DNA from: an uncultured Muribaculum sp.
Lineage (GTDB): Bacteria > Bacteroidota > Bacteroidia > Bacteroidales > Muribaculaceae
Length of the DNA: 24,290 bases
Direction: 5' to 3'
NCBI RefSeq assembly: GCF_910583865.1
Contig: NZ_CAJTYX010000018.1
Location: 39,685-63,974 of the forward strand
This document shows, one piece after another, positions 6,392 through 14,567 of the stretch. The position numbers were made by a program, and so were the translations under genes. The notes below the pieces were generated by a model, which worked only from the letters and a program-made list of their open reading frames with translations, had not been told where the DNA came from and ran no database searches. How positions within the stretch are numbered: position 1 is the stretch's first letter; each line of letters starts with the position of its first letter.

Positions 6392-8161
6392 TTAAAATGA
6401 GGGGTATCCGGGGTTCTGGACGTAGATGCCTCCGGAGAAATTGTACTGTGCCACGGGTATCGGGAAGTATTCCTCGCCGGTATCGAATGTGGCGTTCTGG
6501 TAATATATGCGTGTGTCCTTTTCTGCTTTGAAGTATGCGTTCATGGTCTCTTTGGCTATGCCCCAACGCACGAGGTCGAAGAAGCGTTCGCCTTCCATGG
6601 CCTTTTCGAGGCGCATCTCGGTGCGGAGAGCCTTGCGGGCGTACTCCTGATTCCATCCTGTGGCGGGATAGAGTCCGATTTTATAGTTGGCGGCATCCTT
6701 TGTGGGGTCGTTGAAGTCCTTCACATACGCGCTTTTCTGTGCGCGTTCGCGTACACGGTTGATTAGCGTGCGGGCTTCTTCAAGTCCGTTGCCACCGATC
6801 TCGATAAGCGCTTCGGCCTTGTAGAGGAGAAGGTCGGCATAGCGGATTATCTGCCAGTTCAGGGCCGACGCACCCCATGGCCATCCCTGGGTGGCATCCT
6901 TTGATTCGGGAGAGAGCCAGAAACGCTTGGTGTTGTTGTAGCCGTATGTGTCGCGGTTGCGCACCCATAGTCCGCATGGGCGTTCGGTATAGGTCTTGTA
7001 GCGGATGGTGGGCCGGCCAACCACGAAGTCGAGACGGGGGTCTACGTTACCGTCGACATTGGTGAGATGGTAGTCGCCGTTATCCTCGATTTTTACCTTG
7101 CCGTAGTCGGGATGCTCCTGATAGTCGAACACCGGAAGTCCGTCGGCATCGGTCTGATATGCGTTGATCAGGTCCTGTGATGGGAGGAAGAATCCGTCGC
7201 CCTGCCAGGGGCAGCCGGGTCCTGTCATCGAATTAAGCAGCATGCTCCAGTTTATGCGCCCTACGCCGCTTGACTCATCATCTTTGGAGAATTGTATGGC
7301 GAATACCGATTCGGGTCCGTTCTCATATTCAAGGAGGTCGAGATGCTGGAAGTCGGAGAGCAGGTCGTAGCCTTGCACCTTGTCGATGAGTTCCACTACC
7401 TCGCCGAGGAGGGGCTTGTTGATGTTGGTGACCGCGTTGGTCCGGGAATCCTGCTCATATGCCCGGTAGAGTTTTACCTTGGCGGCATAGGCGAGTGCGA
7501 TTCGGCGGTTGACGCGTCCGATTTCCGCCTGGGTATCAGGGAGATCATTGGCTGCTTCGAGGAGGTCTTTCGCGATTCGATCGAGATGCTCCTCACGTGT
7601 AAATTCGTCGTTGCGCACCGAAGTATATTCATTTTCCGGAAGGTCAATGTCCATGTATGGTATCCGGTTGAACAGGCGCACAAGTTCGAAATACCAGTGG
7701 TCGCGGATCACGCGTACTTCCGCTATGCGTGATTTCTTTGCATGGTTCGCGTTTTCATCGACTTTGTTCAGAGCCCTGATGGCCGAGTTGCATCGTGATA
7801 TGCCGCAGTAGACATTGAACCACTTTCCGTCGAGGAATCCGTTGTTCGGCTGTATTTTGGCAGTCTCCATATCGTGGATCTCCCAGGCATCGGTCTCGCC
7901 GCCTCCACCTTTGTAGGCGTTGTCGGCACGGACTTCGCCGTAGCTCCAGTTGGTGACCGGAAACCAATGGGGATCATTTGAGTCGGCATAGCGGCATCCG
8001 AATGTCGCATATGCGCCGTTGACGAGAAGGTCTACGGCCTTAGGGTCGTTCATGTTACCGTCGGAAAGAGGGCCTTGCGGCTTGTTTTCCAGAAAATCGT
8101 CGGAGCATGCGCTTATTGAGAGGCCGACAAGCGCAATCGGCAATATGTTTTTGAATCTCAT
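6392..8161 (-). CDS. SusD-like glycan-binding lipoprotein (fructan locus)
   Basis: The 589-residue protein has a lipoprotein signal (MRFKNILPIALVGLSISAC, lipid Cys19) and the N-terminal SusD motif DDFLENKPQGPLSDGN. The helical TPR-like scaffold (RAIRALN-like segment, RIAEVRVIRDHWYFELVRLFNRIPYM, RRIALAYAAKVKLYRAYE) and the C-terminal RagB/SusD signature (ALNWQIIRYADLLLYKAEALIE, RKALRTEMRLEKAMEGERFFDLVRWG) are all present. SusD proteins sit as a lid on SusC at the cell surface and deliver oligosaccharide to it. It lies 34 bases after susC in the same operon. The fructan substrate is inferred from the neighbouring GH32 and fructokinase genes, not from this sequence. Confidence 0.95.
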   Translation of the reverse strand: MRFKNILPIALVGLSISACSDDFLENKPQGPLSDGNMNDPKAVDLLVNGAYATFGCRYADSNDPHWFPVTNWSYGEVRADNAYKGGGGETDAWEIHDMETAKIQPNNGFLDGKWFNVYCGISRCNSAIRALNKVDENANHAKKSRIAEVRVIRDHWYFELVRLFNRIPYMDIDLPENEYTSVRNDEFTREEHLDRIAKDLLEAANDLPDTQAEIGRVNRRIALAYAAKVKLYRAYEQDSRTNAVTNINKPLLGEVVELIDKVQGYDLLSDFQHLDLLEYENGPESVFAIQFSKDDESSGVGRINWSMLLNSMTGPGCPWQGDGFFLPSQDLINAYQTDADGLPVFDYQEHPDYGKVKIEDNGDYHLTNVDGNVDPRLDFVVGRPTIRYKTYTERPCGLWVRNRDTYGYNNTKRFWLSPESKDATQGWPWGASALNWQIIRYADLLLYKAEALIEIGGNGLEEARTLINRVRERAQKSAYVKDFNDPTKDAANYKIGLYPATGWNQEYARKALRTEMRLEKAMEGERFFDLVRWGIAKETMNAYFKAEKDTRIYYQNATFDTGEEYFPIPVAQYNFSGGIYVQNPGYPSF

Positions 8162-8195
8162 TTTTATCAGAAATTAAGAGTTGGACGAGGAGGAA

Positions 8196-11100
8196 TCAGA
8201 AACCGAACTGTATGCCGAATGTGTACTGGCGCGGAAGGGCGTAGGGATACCCGAGTCCCTCGGGGTCGGCACCGGAGTATTTTGTGATGGTAAAGAGGTT
8301 CTGGGCCTGGAAGTATATGCGGGCGTTTTGCAGGCGCAATGTATTGCGCAGTTTGGTCGGGAGCGTGTAGCCTAAGGAGAGTGTCTTGAGGCGTATGAAC
8401 GAGCCGTCCTCGATGTAGTATTCCGAGCCTTCATTCTCGCGGTTGGAGTTGTTGACGGTAGGAGCGGGCACGTCGGAAGTGTAGCGTCCTGTCTCAAGGA
8501 AGCGGTCGTAGGCATGGGCTGCTTCAAGGAGCTGTGTGCCGTGGTTGCCGGTCCAGAGGGGGAAGAAGTCGGTGTAGTATTTCGAGTTGTTCCATGCATC
8601 GCGGATGATGCTGTTGAAGAAGAGGCTGAGGTCGAAGCCTTTCCAGTTGGCGCCGAGATTGAGGCCGAACTGGGCTTTCGGCAGGTCGGTGCCGAGCCAT
8701 GTGCGGTCGCGGTCGCTGATCTCGCCGTCGCCGTTGGTATCGACATATCTTACGCGTCCCACGCCGGGATCACCGAAGCTTATGCGGTATTTTTCCTTGT
8801 AGGCATCCACTTCTTCCTGTGTGCGGAATATGCCGTCGGTCTTGTAGCCCATCCATGATCCGAGTGCCTGGCCGACGATACTCTTGTCGATGCCGTTGCC
8901 ACCGCCCCATGTATAGTAGATGTCATCCATCAGGCCGGTCACCTCGTTTTTCATGATGGTGGCATTGAGTCCGATGCTGTAGCTGAAGTCTTTGTTGAGC
9001 GACTGACGCCATTCGGCGGTGATTTCCACACCTTTGTTTACCATCGATCCTCCGTTGTACCAGCAGTAGCCTCCTTCGCCGATGGTGGCGATATATGGCT
9101 TCTCGACAAGCATGTCGTTGGTCTTTTTGTGGAAGTAGTCAACCGATAACGAGAGTTTGTGGTTGAACAGTGAGGCATCCACACCGATGTTGGTCTGATA
9201 GGTCTTTTCCCAGGTAAGGTCGGGATTGGTGCTGCGGGAGCGTAACGCGCCGGGCGAGAGGGTGTTGCCTCCACCGATCGCATAGGCCGAACGGTCGAGA
9301 TCCATTGCGTATTTGGCGTAGAAAGCATCATTGGCGATTATGTCGTTGCCGTTCACTCCATATGCGCCTCGTATCTTCAGGTCGCTGAGCCACGAGCGAG
9401 TCGCCTCCATGAAGCGTTCCTGTGATATGCGCCAACCGGCGGATACTGAGGGGAACCAGTCGTAGTTGTGCGATGTGGAGAGGCGTGACGAGGCGTCGCG
9501 GCGGAGTGTGAAGGAGAGGAGGTATTTGTTGTCCCATGTGTAGTTGATCTTGCCGAACACGGAGAACATCGAGTAGTTGGACGCACCAGAGCCTGTGTTC
9601 TTGTTGGCGGTGACATTGCCGAGATAGAGGTAGTTGGGATCTTCGATCTCAAGCCCTTTGCCTTCGCCGAACATGTCCTCGAAGTGGTTGCGTTTTGCCT
9701 CCACGCCGATGAGCGCCATAAGCGAGTTCTTGCCGAGGTCGGCATTGTACTGCGCGGTGTTGGTCCACACCCAGTCGGTGGTCTTGCTTGAGTACTGATA
9801 GAGGTTGTTGGTCTTGTCGCGGAGGTTGGCGGGGGTGAAAATCTTGTCGTTGCCGTTGTGGTAGTTGACGCCGAAGTTGGTCTTGATGATAAGATTCTTT
9901 ATCGGCTCGACGGAAAAATATGCATTTCCGAACACACGCCAGTATTCGCGCTTGTTTGTGGCCTCTTCCTCGATCTGCCGCATGATGTTGGGTGTGTCGT
10001 TCAGGTCGAATGCCACCTGGTCATTGTAGTTGCCCTCCGAGTCGTAGACTGTACGGGCCGGATGCATCTTTATGGCGTTCTCCTCGATTCCGCCGGGGGC
10101 ATTATGCTGGCGCCACCAGTTGACCGTGACGTTGCCGCCTACCCGTAGGCGGTTGGAGAGGAATCCGTAGTCGGAACTGAAGCGGGTGTTGGCTTTCTGG
10201 AAGTCGGAGCCCTTGATGATGCCGTCGTGGTCGAGCCAGCTTACGGAGAGGGATGAGGATCCGTTTTCATCGCCCTTGGATATTCCGATACTGTATGTCT
10301 GCATCAGGGCTGTGCGGTGTATCTCCTTTTCCCAGTCGGTGTTCTGTGGATTGACCGTAATTCCGTTGAGGTTGGGGTAGGGCTGCAGCTTGGGCGTCGC
10401 GCCGTTGCCGTATAGTTCCGATGTCGGGGTGGTGCCGTATGCATATTTATAGGCTGACCAGTAAACCTCGCCCCACTGGTCGGCGTTGAGAATGTCGAGG
10501 CCGCTCTGATAGGTCTGCAGGGTTAGTGTGGCGTCGAATGTCACTCGGCATTCGCCTTTCTTTGCGCGCTTGGTGGTGATGATTATGACACCGTTGGCGG
10601 CCTGTGCCCCGTAGATGGAGGCTGATGCGGCATCCTTGAGTACCTGTATCGATTCGACATCGTTGCTGTTGAGTATTGTTCCAGGATTCTCGCGTGTCAT
10701 CACGCCGTCGATCACATAGAGTGGTCCGTTGGCATCGCCTCGGAATGAGGATGCGCCACGTATGGATGTTCCCGTGCTGAGACCGCCGGGGGTTCCGTCG
10801 GTGGTGATGTTCATACCGGCCACACGCCCCTGAAGCGACTGTATGACGTTGCCGGTGGGAGTGTCGGCTACATCTTTCATCTTTACTACGGACACCGAGC
10901 CGGTTAGGTCGGATTTTTTTTCGGAGGAGTAGCCTACTACCACTACCTCGTCGAGGAGTGCGGCATCTTCCTCAAGAGATATTGTCATCTGAGGCTCTGC
11001 GGCCAGTTTCTTTGAACGATAGCCTACATATGACACTGTGATGTATGATCCCTCCGGGACTGTCATGGTAAAATTTCCGTCGATGTCGGTAGCTGTCCCT

Positions 11101-11252
11101 GCCGACCCTTTTACATCTGAAATGATGCTGGCTCCAATCAGAGGCTCATCGTCGGTCATGGAAATAACGGTTCCATGCACCGTGATGTTCTGTGCCTGTG
11201 CCGTGATTGCCATAATGAATGGCAAAATCGCACTGATGATTTGTTTTTTCAT
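8196..11252 (-). CDS. SusC-like TonB-dependent oligosaccharide transporter (fructan locus)
   Basis: The 1018-residue protein has a signal peptide ending near AQAQ|N (residue 21). A carboxypeptidase-regulatory-like domain occupies residues of about 23-95 (VHGTVISMTDDEPLIGASI, GTATDIDGNFTMTVPEGSYI). It is followed by the SusC linker LDEVVVVGYSSEKKSDLTGS, a plug domain (IRGASSFRGDANGPLYVIDG, DAASASIYGAQAANGVIIITT) and a long beta-barrel ending RQYTFGIQFGF with terminal Phe. It imports oligosaccharides across the outer membrane using TonB energy, paired with SusD. The gene begins 236 bases beyond the sensor gene's stop and has its own promoter candidate. No separate surface glycan-binding protein gene follows, unlike many loci of this type. 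Confidence 0.95.
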   Translation of the reverse strand: MKKQIISAILPFIMAITAQAQNITVHGTVISMTDDEPLIGASIISDVKGSAGTATDIDGNFTMTVPEGSYITVSYVGYRSKKLAAEPQMTISLEEDAALLDEVVVVGYSSEKKSDLTGSVSVVKMKDVADTPTGNVIQSLQGRVAGMNITTDGTPGGLSTGTSIRGASSFRGDANGPLYVIDGVMTRENPGTILNSNDVESIQVLKDAASASIYGAQAANGVIIITTKRAKKGECRVTFDATLTLQTYQSGLDILNADQWGEVYWSAYKYAYGTTPTSELYGNGATPKLQPYPNLNGITVNPQNTDWEKEIHRTALMQTYSIGISKGDENGSSSLSVSWLDHDGIIKGSDFQKANTRFSSDYGFLSNRLRVGGNVTVNWWRQHNAPGGIEENAIKMHPARTVYDSEGNYNDQVAFDLNDTPNIMRQIEEEATNKREYWRVFGNAYFSVEPIKNLIIKTNFGVNYHNGNDKIFTPANLRDKTNNLYQYSSKTTDWVWTNTAQYNADLGKNSLMALIGVEAKRNHFEDMFGEGKGLEIEDPNYLYLGNVTANKNTGSGASNYSMFSVFGKINYTWDNKYLLSFTLRRDASSRLSTSHNYDWFPSVSAGWRISQERFMEATRSWLSDLKIRGAYGVNGNDIIANDAFYAKYAMDLDRSAYAIGGGNTLSPGALRSRSTNPDLTWEKTYQTNIGVDASLFNHKLSLSVDYFHKKTNDMLVEKPYIATIGEGGYCWYNGGSMVNKGVEITAEWRQSLNKDFSYSIGLNATIMKNEVTGLMDDIYYTWGGGNGIDKSIVGQALGSWMGYKTDGIFRTQEEVDAYKEKYRISFGDPGVGRVRYVDTNGDGEISDRDRTWLGTDLPKAQFGLNLGANWKGFDLSLFFNSIIRDAWNNSKYYTDFFPLWTGNHGTQLLEAAHAYDRFLETGRYTSDVPAPTVNNSNRENEGSEYYIEDGSFIRLKTLSLGYTLPTKLRNTLRLQNARIYFQAQNLFTITKYSGADPEGLGYPYALPRQYTFGIQFGF

Positions 11253-11281
11253 GTTGATATTGGTTGGTGAATTTTATGCTG

Positions 11282-11289
11282 CAAATTTA
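11282..11289 (-). promoter_or_regulatory. Candidate -7 promoter box of susCD
   Basis: The minus strand reads TAAATTTG, giving a start near 11275 and a leader of about 23 bases. There is no recognisable TTTG at the -33 position, which would suit an activator-dependent promoter. The 11290-11488 spacer otherwise holds no gene and no convincing terminator for the sensor gene. Confidence 0.5.
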
Positions 11290-11488
11290 TGAAGCACACC
11301 ATGCTCCGGCATATAAGGGATGATGTACCACATATCAAAAAACGTGTGACGCACGGATTTTGAAAGGTTTTGCAACAAATACGACAATCAACGTCCTGTG
11401 TTGAGTAAGTGGCTGGTATGTATTGGTTTATGTATGCAGGAACGGCACGTGGCAAGAGTATCTGCATTCACTGTTTACCTTCTTGTAT

Positions 11489-14230
11489 TTATCGACCCAA
11501 TCGATTGCGGGCTTCGATAGGAGTTTCGCCGTAGGCGTCGCGATAGCATTTTGTGAAGTAAGCCGGCGTGGAGAATCCGGTCTCGTAGGCAATCTCGCTC
11601 ACGGTCTTTTCGGTTGTGAGCAGCAGGTTGTGTCCCTGCTTCAAGCGTAGGCGGCGAATCAGTTCTACCGGCGAATAATTTGTAAGGGCCTTTATCTTAC
11701 GATAGAATTGCGAGCGCTCAAGACCCATCAATGATGCGATTTTGTCGACATTGAGGTCGGAATTTCCCATGTCCGCTTTCAGTATGTCGAGAAAGCGCCG
11801 ATAAAAATCGTTGTCGATGTCCGAGACGGGAAGGGGGCGTGGAGATGGGTGTGGTTGTTGGGTGGTTTGACCTACTGCTGTATCTCTGGAGTTCCACAAC
11901 TCCTTTATGCGCTTGCGGTTGGAAATGAGCGAGGCGCATTGCGACCTGAGCACATCGGCGTTGAATGGCTTTGCAAGATATCCGTCGGCACCGTTGTCGT
12001 AGCCCTGTACACGCTGCTCGTCCATGGAGCATGCCGTAAGCATGAGGACTGGTATATGTGAGGTGGATACCTCCTCTTTTATGCGGCGACAACATTCCAG
12101 GCCGTCCATTACGGGCATCATCACGTCGCATATTATCAGGTCGGGGATGTACTTTACGGCAAGTCTCACTCCTTCGCGTCCGTTAGGGGCGGTGATGATA
12201 TTATAAGTATCTTGCAGAAGGGTATTTATGAGGTATAAAATGTCTTTGTTGTCATCAATGACAAGCAGAAGTGGCTTTTCGGCGTCAAATCGGATTTCAG
12301 ATTCGGGGGTGGAAAGTTCGGCGGAGACTTCTTTGTCGGTTATGTTCCTTTCCAGAGATGCCGTCACATTGCCGGATATGTGGCGCATAGGGAGTACGAC
12401 GGTGAACACTGAGCCTTTATTGAGTGTGCTTTCAACCGAGATTGTGCCTCCATGCAGTTCTACGAACGCTTTGGCTAACGAAAGTCCTATGCCTGAGCCT
12501 TTTGGATGGACACGGTCCACCTGATAGAAGCGGTCGAATATGTTGCCGAGGTCGCGTTCGCTTATCCCTTCTCCCGTGTCGGATACTTTTATCGTGAGGT
12601 TATCGCCGATGACACGGTAAGATACTGAAATCGTGCCGTTGTCGGGGGTGTATTTGAATGCATTGGAGATGAGATTGAAGAATACCCGTTCGATTTTCTC
12701 CGTATCCAATGCCGTTATGACGGGTTTGTCCCCATCCGGATGGTCGAGTGAAAGCTTTATGTCGCGTTTGCGTGCTATCGGGTAGAAAGCTTCCATCCAT
12801 TCGGCGATGGTGCGCCCGAAGTCTATTTCTGATAGATGGAGGTCGAGTTTTCCGTTCTCGTATTTCCTGAAGTCGAGTATCTGATTGATTAGCCGGCGCA
12901 ATATTTTCACATTCTTGTCGGCAATTGTGACGAGCGACTGCTGTTGGGCTGTCAGGTTCGATGCCCCGTTCAGTTGGGCGACAGGCTCGGCTATTAGTGT
13001 GAGTGGTGTGCGCAGGTCGTGTGAGACGTTGGTGAAAAACATGAGTTTCGACTGGGTGGCCTCCTGAAGCTTCTCGTTGAGGGACTTCTGCATGTCGCGC
13101 TGTTCTTCAAGCAGCTTGTTCTGGCTCATAAGGGCTGCCTGGTGACGGTGGTGTTGCCAGAATGCCCTCAGTACAAGGAAAATCACCCCGAAGAGCAGCA
13201 CGATTATCGCTATGCTTGCATAGAAAAGGAATGTCTGCGAAGAGTGCTGTGCCCAGTAGTCGTCGATCTTTTCTTTCAATACCTTCATCTTGCGTGTTTC
13301 TTCCTTGAGTCCCTCGTCTTGCAGAAGAAGTATGTCGGCATTGGAGAGGTCTACCGCCGAGGAGGCCGGAATTTGTACGTTGCGGCTGTAAGGTTCGCCT
13401 TTCAATATGGCAAGCGCGGTTTGGATAAGACGGTGGCCTTCCGTAGGATATAGGAAAGTGGCGTCGATCACGCTGTCGGCGACGGCGCGTATGCCTATCT
13501 CCGGCGCGGCATCTATTCCGATTATCTTTATGTCATCTCGTCTGAGGCTGTGGGCCACTTCCGAGGCTCCGATGGCCATTCGGTCGTTGTGGGCGTAAAT
13601 GAGGTTGACCTCGGGATATATGCGCAACAGGGAGTCGACGACAGGTATGGCATCTTCCTTGTTCCAGTTGCCCGGTTCGCTTGCTATTATCTTGCCACCG
13701 TTGGCCGTTAGCTCTTCCGAGAATCCCTCATGGCGGTTTTCAGCTGGTGTGGAACCCGGGAGACCGAATATCTCGATTACCTTCGGATGTCCGTCAGTTG
13801 CTATATGTAATGCATAATGTGCCGCCTGACGTCCTATTCCCATGTCATCGACACCTATATGTGCGGTATAGGTGTCGCCGATTATGTTGCGGTCAAAAAT
13901 GATTACTGGAATACCTCTGTCATATACATCTTTTATTGCCGGAGTAAGGGCTTCGGCTTCGTTTGGCGACACGATGATTATGTCGAAGCCGTTGTCTGCG
14001 AAATAACGTATATCTGCAATCTGCTTGGCATTGCTGTCATCGGCCGAGCGTATCTCGACTACGGCATCCTCATGCAGCATTATCTCGCGGTTTATCTCGT
14101 CGTTCATCTTCGAACGCCAGTCATCCTGGCTGCATTGTGACACACCTATCTTGTAGACCTTTCCCTCGGAACAGGCAGCAAGGGTTATGGATATGAATAT
14201 CGTGATGAAGTATATCAGCCTTTTTCCCAT
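11489..14230 (-). CDS. Hybrid two-component system sensor/regulator, fructose-sensor type
   Basis: From the ATG at 14230 the protein is 913 residues. Domains in order: signal/lipobox-like start (ITLAAC, Cys20); a periplasmic-binding-protein sugar-sensing domain, about 25-305 (YKIGVSQCSQDDWRSKMN, IIIVSPNEAEALTPAI, PVIIFDRNI, LIYAHNDRMAIGA, KIIGIDAAPE); a membrane helix, 334-357; HisKA with H404 in NVSHDLRTPLT; HATPase with NLISNAFKYTP, DTGEGISERD and GSGIGLSLAKA; a receiver domain with D702 in ICDVMMPVMDG and K754; and a C-terminal AraC-type helix-turn-helix, about 810-910. BT1754, the fructose sensor of B. thetaiotaomicron, has this layout; most other such hybrids carry beta-propeller sensors. 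It most likely binds periplasmic fructose and activates the flanking genes. An alternative start is 14245, five codons upstream. Longer in-frame starts add an implausible pre-signal region. Confidence 0.93.
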   Translation of the reverse strand: MGKRLIYFITIFISITLAACSEGKVYKIGVSQCSQDDWRSKMNDEINREIMLHEDAVVEIRSADDSNAKQIADIRYFADNGFDIIIVSPNEAEALTPAIKDVYDRGIPVIIFDRNIIGDTYTAHIGVDDMGIGRQAAHYALHIATDGHPKVIEIFGLPGSTPAENRHEGFSEELTANGGKIIASEPGNWNKEDAIPVVDSLLRIYPEVNLIYAHNDRMAIGASEVAHSLRRDDIKIIGIDAAPEIGIRAVADSVIDATFLYPTEGHRLIQTALAILKGEPYSRNVQIPASSAVDLSNADILLLQDEGLKEETRKMKVLKEKIDDYWAQHSSQTFLFYASIAIIVLLFGVIFLVLRAFWQHHRHQAALMSQNKLLEEQRDMQKSLNEKLQEATQSKLMFFTNVSHDLRTPLTLIAEPVAQLNGASNLTAQQQSLVTIADKNVKILRRLINQILDFRKYENGKLDLHLSEIDFGRTIAEWMEAFYPIARKRDIKLSLDHPDGDKPVITALDTEKIERVFFNLISNAFKYTPDNGTISVSYRVIGDNLTIKVSDTGEGISERDLGNIFDRFYQVDRVHPKGSGIGLSLAKAFVELHGGTISVESTLNKGSVFTVVLPMRHISGNVTASLERNITDKEVSAELSTPESEIRFDAEKPLLLVIDDNKDILYLINTLLQDTYNIITAPNGREGVRLAVKYIPDLIICDVMMPVMDGLECCRRIKEEVSTSHIPVLMLTACSMDEQRVQGYDNGADGYLAKPFNADVLRSQCASLISNRKRIKELWNSRDTAVGQTTQQPHPSPRPLPVSDIDNDFYRRFLDILKADMGNSDLNVDKIASLMGLERSQFYRKIKALTNYSPVELIRRLRLKQGHNLLLTTEKTVSEIAYETGFSTPAYFTKCYRDAYGETPIEARNRLGR

Positions 14231-14280
14231 AAAAATGTTTCTCATTGGATCGGTTATGTAAAGATACACGTAAGTTGAGC

Positions 14281-14306
14281 GCAAAAGCCGATTTATTCGC
14301 TTTTGC
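14281..14306. repeat. Inverted repeat in the sensor gene leader
   Basis: GCAAAAGC (14281-14288) is the reverse complement of GCTTTTGC (14299-14306), separated by 10 bases. It lies within the predicted 5' leader of the sensor gene, about 50 bases before its ATG. It could form an RNA hairpin or bind a protein. Confidence 0.5.
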
Positions 14307-14331
14307 CGGGCGATTGTATCTAAATCGTTGT

Positions 14332-14339
14332 CAAAGATA
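14332..14339 (-). promoter_or_regulatory. Candidate -7 promoter box of the sensor gene
   Basis: The minus strand reads TATCTTTG, matching TAnnTTTG. The predicted start is near 14325, giving a leader of about 95 bases. The -33 position is T-rich rather than an exact TTTG. Confidence 0.45.
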
Positions 14340-14349
14340 GTGATAATCG

Positions 14350-14391
14350 TATGAAAAATAATGCAGGCAATACGAAAAATGATGCCTGCAC
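14350..14391. promoter_or_regulatory. Candidate operator: 21-bp-period repeat in the divergent control region
   Basis: Two adjacent 21-bp units (14350-14370, 14371-14391) share ATGAAAAATAATGC versus ACGAAAAATGATGC. Overlaid on this is a perfect 8-bp inverted repeat, TGCAGGCA (14362-14369) and TGCCTGCA (14383-14390), 21 bp centre to centre. Two helical turns would put both sites on one DNA face. The position, between the divergent promoters and about 70-110 bases upstream of the fructanase start, fits a binding site for the AraC-type output domain of the sensor. Binding itself is inference. Confidence 0.45.
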
Positions 14392-14446
14392 AACGGATTT
14401 TATAGTTTATGCCCGTTTTTTTATATGCTATCGATTGCCAATATCG

Positions 14447-14454
14447 TAGTTTTG
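14447..14454 (+). promoter_or_regulatory. Candidate -7 promoter box of the fructanase operon
   Basis: TAGTTTTG matches TAnnTTTG. The predicted start is near 14461, giving a leader of about 107 bases before the GH32 ATG. The -33 region is only T-rich, as expected for an activated promoter. Confidence 0.5.
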
Positions 14455-14567
14455 CAGTATGAAAACGCTGCACCTGATAAGTCCCGAGGCGGCGTATCCA
14501 TGAAAAGGTGTCATCACTGATTCTTCATTAACCTGAATTTTTACCACCAATTAAAATAATAGAAAAT

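Noticed and set aside
11397..11466. Possible terminator for the sensor gene
   Set aside because: Only weak 5-6 bp inverted repeats without a T run were found, so no terminator is claimed; read-through into susC remains possible.
14231..14473. N-terminal extension of the sensor gene to an ATG at 14473
   Set aside because: The extension would place about 80 residues before a normal signal sequence and would run through the divergent control region and the candidate promoter at 14332-14339.
14459..14503. Short upstream frame of 14 codons before the GH32 gene
   Set aside because: Its ATG sits at or just upstream of the predicted transcription start, there is no supporting signal, and it ends 64 bases before the GH32 start.
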